NCBI GenBank assembly: GCA_038248955.1
Contig: JBBRWW010000057.1
Location: forward strand, 1-17,752
Direction: 5' to 3'
Origin: Lysobacter_K sp038248955
Lineage (GTDB): Bacteria; Pseudomonadota; Gammaproteobacteria; Xanthomonadales; Xanthomonadaceae
DNA: 17,752 nucleotides
Part shown: positions 14,084 to 17,752 of the stretch, one piece after another
How the letters are laid out: the number at the start of each line of letters is the position of its first letter
Numbering within the stretch: position 1 is the first letter of the stretch
The notes under the pieces: model-generated
What the model was told of the DNA's origin: nothing
Databases searched by the model: none
Seen by the model: the letters and a program-made list of their open reading frames with translations, nothing else
Program-made: the position numbers and the translations under genes

Positions 14084-16116
14084 TCTACCGGGACCGACGC
14101 CACGCGGGGCAGGCGCTGGCCGCGCGGCTGCAGCACTACGCCGGTCGCGACGACGTACTGGTACTGGCGTTGCCGCGCGGCGGCGTACCGGTGGCCCTGG
14201 AAGTCGCGCAAGCCCTGCGCGCACCGCTGGACATCATGCTGGTGCGCAAGCTGGGCGTTCCCGGGCACGAGGAACTGGCGATGGGCGCGATTGCCAGCGG
14301 CGACGTGCGCGTGCTGAACGACGAGGTGGTGCGGCAGCTCGGTATCGGCGCGGCCATGATCGATGCGGTCGCGGCAAGCGAGCAGGCCGAACTGCATCGC
14401 CGCGAGCGAGCCTATCGCGGCAGCCGTCCCCCACCGGCAATCGCCGGCAGGATCGTGATCGTCGTTGACGACGGGCTGGCCACCGGCTCGACCATGCGCG
14501 CCGCGCTGCTCGCGCTGCGCAAGGCGCATCCGGCGCGGCTGGTGGTGGCGGTTCCGGTCGCGGCGCGCGCAACCTGCCAAGCCCTGGCCACGGACGCCGA
14601 CGAACTGGTGTGCCTGTCGACACCGGAACCGTTCGGCGGAGTCGGTCGCTGGTACGACGACTTCGGCCAGACCAGCGACGACGACGTGCGGCAATTGCTC
14701 GCGTTGTCCGCGCAGACACCGGCCTCGGCGGCCGCCCCGCTGACGTCGCGGCGTGCAGCCGCTGCGACCAACGCGCAGTCCCCTCGCGACGACCGCGGCA
14801 CCGCTGCCATCGACGCCGTGCAGCGGGCGGCCCTGCCGCTTACGGGCGCTGCCGGCGACTACGACGCCCTGCTGTCGCGCATCGGTTCGGCGCGACTGGT
14901 GCTGATCGGCGAGGCTTCGCACGGCACCCACGAGTTCTATCGCATCCGCGCCGCCATCACCCGTCGGCTGATCCAGGAGCGGGGATTCACCGCGGTCGCG
15001 GTGGAGGCCGATTGGCCCGACGCCTATCGGGTCAATCGATTCGTGCGCGGCGAGGGCGTTGATGTCGATGCCAATGCGGCCCTGGGCGGGTTCCGGCGCT
15101 TCCCGACCTGGATGTGGCGCAACGCCGACGTCCTCGAGTTCGTGCGCTGGCTGCGCGCGCGCAATGACGCTGTCGCCGACCCTGCCGACAAGGCCGGCTT
15201 CTACGGTCTCGACCTGTACAGCCTGCACACGTCGATCGCCGCGGTGCTCGACTATCTCGACCGCCACGATCGCGCCGCCGCACGCCGCGCGCGCTACCGG
15301 TACGCCTGCTTCGACCAGTTCGGCCACGACGTCCAGGCCTACGGCCAGGCCGCGATCTTGGACCTCAGCCAGTCGTGCGAGACCGAGGTCATCGCGCAAC
15401 TGCTGGAGCTGCGGCGCGCAGTCGGGGTGGCCGACGGCCGCAGCGACGATGAGCTGTTCTTCGCCGAGCAGAATGCGCGCCTGGTGCGCAACGCCGAGGC
15501 GTACTACCGCAGCATGTTCCGCGGGCGCGACGAGTCATGGAACCTGCGCGACCGCCACATGATGGAAACCCTGCAGGCACTGCTGCGACTGCGCACGCCG
15601 CCGCGCAAACCGATGAAGATCGTGGTGTGGGCCCACAACTCGCACCTGGGCGATGCCCGCGCCACCGAAATGGGCGCGCGCGGCGAGCTCAACCTCGGCC
15701 AGCTCGTGCGCGAGCAGCATGGCGAGGATGCCGTGCTGGTCGGCTTCAGCACCGACCATGGCAGCGTCACCGCGGCCACCGACTGGGACGATCCGCCGCA
15801 ACGCAAGCTGGTGCGGCCGGGCCTTCCGGGCAGCTGCGAGGCGCTGCTGCATGCCAGCGGCATCCCCCGATTACAGCTGCAACTCGACGATCCCGCGATT
15901 GCGGCGGCGCTGTCCGCGCCGCGTCTGCAGCGCGCGATCGGCGTCATCTACCGCCCGCGGACCGAACGCGAGAGCCACTACTTCCGCACCGTGCTGCCGC
16001 GCCAGTTCGACTGGCTGATCCACGTCGACGAAACCAGCGCGCTTCTGCCTCTTGAACCCGGCGAGCGCTGGCATGCAGGCGAGGAGGCGCCGGAGACGTA
16101 TCCGAGCGGGCTGTAG
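14080..16116 (+). CDS. Phosphoribosyltransferase - erythromycin esterase-like fusion protein
   Basis: The 678-residue protein joins two enzymes. Residues 1-210 are a type I phosphoribosyltransferase: LALPRGGVPVALEVA (29-43), VRKLGVPGHEELAMGAIA (55-72) and the PRPP loop VVDDGLATGST (128-138). An Ala/Arg-rich linker (about 211-255) leads to an erythromycin-esterase-family domain (about 258-665): LIGEASHGTHEF with E278 and H281, VEADWPDAYRVNRF (E309), and HNSHLGD with H519 and H522. The spacing between the E-x-x-H and H-x-x-H motifs resembles EreB as I recall it, so the site looks intact. The architecture and length recall M. tuberculosis Rv2030c (about 681 residues, hypoxia regulon, from memory). 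Start is GTG, overlapping the hydrolase stop. It should be cytoplasmic. Macrolide resistance should not be assumed: most family members have unknown substrates. Confidence 0.9.
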   Translation: MIYRDRRHAGQALAARLQHYAGRDDVLVLALPRGGVPVALEVAQALRAPLDIMLVRKLGVPGHEELAMGAIASGDVRVLNDEVVRQLGIGAAMIDAVAASEQAELHRRERAYRGSRPPPAIAGRIVIVVDDGLATGSTMRAALLALRKAHPARLVVAVPVAARATCQALATDADELVCLSTPEPFGGVGRWYDDFGQTSDDDVRQLLALSAQTPASAAAPLTSRRAAAATNAQSPRDDRGTAAIDAVQRAALPLTGAAGDYDALLSRIGSARLVLIGEASHGTHEFYRIRAAITRRLIQERGFTAVAVEADWPDAYRVNRFVRGEGVDVDANAALGGFRRFPTWMWRNADVLEFVRWLRARNDAVADPADKAGFYGLDLYSLHTSIAAVLDYLDRHDRAAARRARYRYACFDQFGHDVQAYGQAAILDLSQSCETEVIAQLLELRRAVGVADGRSDDELFFAEQNARLVRNAEAYYRSMFRGRDESWNLRDRHMMETLQALLRLRTPPRKPMKIVVWAHNSHLGDARATEMGARGELNLGQLVREQHGEDAVLVGFSTDHGSVTAATDWDDPPQRKLVRPGLPGSCEALLHASGIPRLQLQLDDPAIAAALSAPRLQRAIGVIYRPRTERESHYFRTVLPRQFDWLIHVDETSALLPLEPGERWHAGEEAPETYPSGL

Positions 16117-16318
16117 CCGGCGCAGGATGGCGACCTTCGCGCCAGTCCGGCCGCGACCGCACGGCGGCGCCGGTGTCGAACGAGGCGCCCGGCTGGCGCG
16201 AGCCGCGGGGCGACATCGCCTCGCCCGGGTGGAGAAAACTCCCGCATGAATCTTTCAACACGGCGGATGGTCGATGGCGGCGCTCGCGGGCACCATCTGC
16301 GCTCCGCGGCTGCAATCA
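16117..16318. other. Convergent intergenic region
   Basis: This 202-bp gap separates the 3' ends of the fusion gene and uvrD. It contains short readings in several frames but none with a recognisable product or ribosome site. A small GGAG-AAAA-CTCC hairpin lies at about 16232-16243. No T-run follows on either strand, so no intrinsic terminator can be called. Confidence 0.4.
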
Positions 16319-17752
16319 CTATTCGGGCTGCAGGTTCGCGTACGCGAGCACCAGCCATTTGCTGCCGGCGTCATCGAAGTTCACCTGCACCCGTGCGTGC
16401 GCGCCGGTGCCTTCGTAGTCGGTGACGGTGCCGGTGCCGAAGCTGGCGTGGCGCACCTGGGCGCCGAGTTTCACCGGCGGCACGTCGATCGCGGCGTGCC
16501 CGAAGTCCCGGCGCGGCTGCGCGTTGAACATCGGCCGCGACACCTGCACCTTCGGACGCACCTCGTTGAGCAGCGCCGGCGGGATCTCGCGCAGGAACCG
16601 CGACGGCATGCCGAGCATGTCCTGGCCATGGATGCGCCGCGACTCGGCGTAGCACAGCACCAGTTTCTGGCGCGCGCGGGTGATGCCGACGTAGGCGAGA
16701 CGGCGCTCCTCCTCGAGCCGTCCGGATTCCTCGATCGACTTCGCGCTCGGGAACAGCCCTTCCTCGAGGCCGCCGAGGAACACCAGCGGAAACTCCAGCC
16801 CCTTGGCGCTGTGCAGCGTCATCAGCTGCACGCCGTCCTCGCCGGCCTGCGCCTGGCCCTCGCCGGCCTCGAGCGAGGCATAGCTCAGGAACGCGATCAG
16901 CTCCGGCATCGCCGCGGCGTCCTCTTCGTCGGCGCGGTTGAAGCGCGAAGCCACCGACACCAGCTCGTCGAGGTTGTCGGTGCGCGAATCGAGTTGGCCG
17001 CGCGACTCGTTGGCGTAATGCTCGCGCAGCCCGGAGCGCAGCAGCACGTGGTCGATCTTGTCGGGCAACGGCATCGGCGCGACATCGACGTCGAGCGCAT
17101 CGACGAGGGCGAGGAAGCCGGCGATCGCGTTGCGCGCGCGCGCTGCCAGCACGCTCTCGCCGGTGATCCGGCGCGCGGCCTCCCACAGCGAAACCGCCTC
17201 GCCGCGGGCGCGCCTGCGCACCTCGTCGAGCGTGCGCTCGCCGATGCCGCGGGTGGGCGTGTTGACCGCGCGCTCGAACGCGGCGTCGTCGCTGCGGTTG
17301 CCGACCAGCCGCAGGTAGGCCAGAGTGTCCTTGATCTCGGCGCGCTCGAAGAAACGCTGGCCGCCGTAGACGCGGTATGGCACCTGCTCGCCGATCAGCA
17401 CTTCCTCGAACGCGCGCGACTGGGCGTTGCTGCGGTACAGGATCGCGACGTCGCCATGGCTGCCGCCATCGCGCACCCACTGGCGCAGGCGCTGGACCAC
17501 GTAACGCGCCTCGTCCATCTCGTTGTACGCCGCGTACAGGTCGATCGATTCGCCGCTGCCGCTGTCGGTCCACAGCTTCTTGCCGAGGCGGTCGGGGTTG
17601 TGGGCGATGACCGCATTGGCGGCGTCGAGGATATTGGCACTGGAGCGGTAGTTCTGTTCCAGCCGGATCGTCTGCGCGCCGCTGCCGTCGCTTGAGCCGA
17701 AATCCTTGAGGAAGCGCTGCACGTTCTCGACCTTGGCGCCGCGCCAGCCATA
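16319..17752 (-). CDS. uvrD: DNA helicase II, UvrD (N-terminal part beyond the window)
   Basis: UvrD is a superfamily 1 3'-5' helicase acting in mismatch and nucleotide excision repair. The frame is open to the right edge, entering in the YGWRGAKVEN segment (helicase motif III, about residue 250 of E. coli UvrD); about 477 C-terminal residues are present. Seen in order: motif IV LEQNYRSSANIL, RGIGERTLDEVRR, motif V VQLMTLHSAKGLEFPLVFL, motif VI EERRLAYVGITRARQKL, and a C-terminal KLGAQVRHASFGTGTV...LVLAYANLQPE module like the Tudor-type RNA polymerase-binding end of UvrD/PcrA. Walker motifs lie outside. UvrD is preferred to Rep because of this C-terminal module. The gene is convergent with the fusion gene. 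Confidence 0.96.
   Translation of the reverse strand, partial: YGWRGAKVENVQRFLKDFGSSDGSGAQTIRLEQNYRSSANILDAANAVIAHNPDRLGKKLWTDSGSGESIDLYAAYNEMDEARYVVQRLRQWVRDGGSHGDVAILYRSNAQSRAFEEVLIGEQVPYRVYGGQRFFERAEIKDTLAYLRLVGNRSDDAAFERAVNTPTRGIGERTLDEVRRRARGEAVSLWEAARRITGESVLAARARNAIAGFLALVDALDVDVAPMPLPDKIDHVLLRSGLREHYANESRGQLDSRTDNLDELVSVASRFNRADEEDAAAMPELIAFLSYASLEAGEGQAQAGEDGVQLMTLHSAKGLEFPLVFLGGLEEGLFPSAKSIEESGRLEEERRLAYVGITRARQKLVLCYAESRRIHGQDMLGMPSRFLREIPPALLNEVRPKVQVSRPMFNAQPRRDFGHAAIDVPPVKLGAQVRHASFGTGTVTDYEGTGAHARVQVNFDDAGSKWLVLAYANLQPE

Noticed and set aside
13750..15399. 549-codon minus-strand reading opposite the hydrolase and fusion genes
   Set aside because: It crosses two well-supported plus-strand genes and shows no domain.
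14080..16116. Macrolide resistance gene
   Set aside because: The esterase-family domain is fused to a phosphoribosyltransferase in a chromosomal context with no mobile element; resistance cannot be inferred from the family alone.
16274..17695. 473-codon plus-strand reading opposite uvrD
   Set aside because: It is a mirror of the helicase gene; helicase motifs IV-VI are clear on the minus strand.
1..17752. CRISPR arrays, tRNAs, insertion sequences, prophage
   Set aside because: No regularly spaced direct repeats, cloverleaf-like segments, transposase-like frames or terminal inverted repeats were seen.

Overview
The window is GC-rich (roughly 70%) chromosomal DNA with tightly packed, housekeeping-type genes. 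The gene content, the codon use and an sX13-like small RNA beside polA point to a gammaproteobacterium of the Xanthomonadaceae/Lysobacteraceae (a Lysobacter- or Luteimonas-like organism; this placement is an inference). I see no tRNA, rRNA, CRISPR array, insertion sequence or prophage gene. Nothing suggests recent transfer.

Layout from left to right. (1) Positions 1-5096, minus strand: a cytochrome bd / cyanide-insensitive-type quinol oxidase operon (cydA-cydB, 4-nt overlap) with a good sigma70-like promoter, then a YcgL-domain gene overlapping a membrane-anchored ankyrin-repeat gene that runs off the left edge. (2) 5346-8776, plus strand: a secreted S9 (prolyl-oligopeptidase/DPP-IV-like) peptidase and hemF, the oxygen-dependent coproporphyrinogen III oxidase. 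(3) 8737-12427, minus strand: a DUF421 membrane protein whose 3' end overlaps hemF tail to tail, a small RNA with three C-rich hairpin loops, and polA. (4) 12547-13280, plus strand: a DUF2782-type lipoprotein and a GNAT acetyltransferase, overlapping by 4 nt and divergent from polA. (5) 13376-16116, plus strand: a dienelactone-hydrolase-like alpha/beta hydrolase overlapping by 4 nt a phosphoribosyltransferase-erythromycin-esterase fusion. (6) 16319-17752, minus strand: the C-terminal two thirds of uvrD.

The least understood parts are the hydrolase / phosphoribosyltransferase-esterase pair, which looks like a three-domain enzyme module of unknown substrate; the sX13-like RNA, whose C-rich loops can pair with the Shine-Dalgarno sequence of the adjacent DUF421 gene; and the ycgL-ankyrin pair. 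Several genes share a CGTAnnnT-type -10 element. In hemF and polA it lies only 6-7 nt from the start codon, suggesting leaderless mRNAs.
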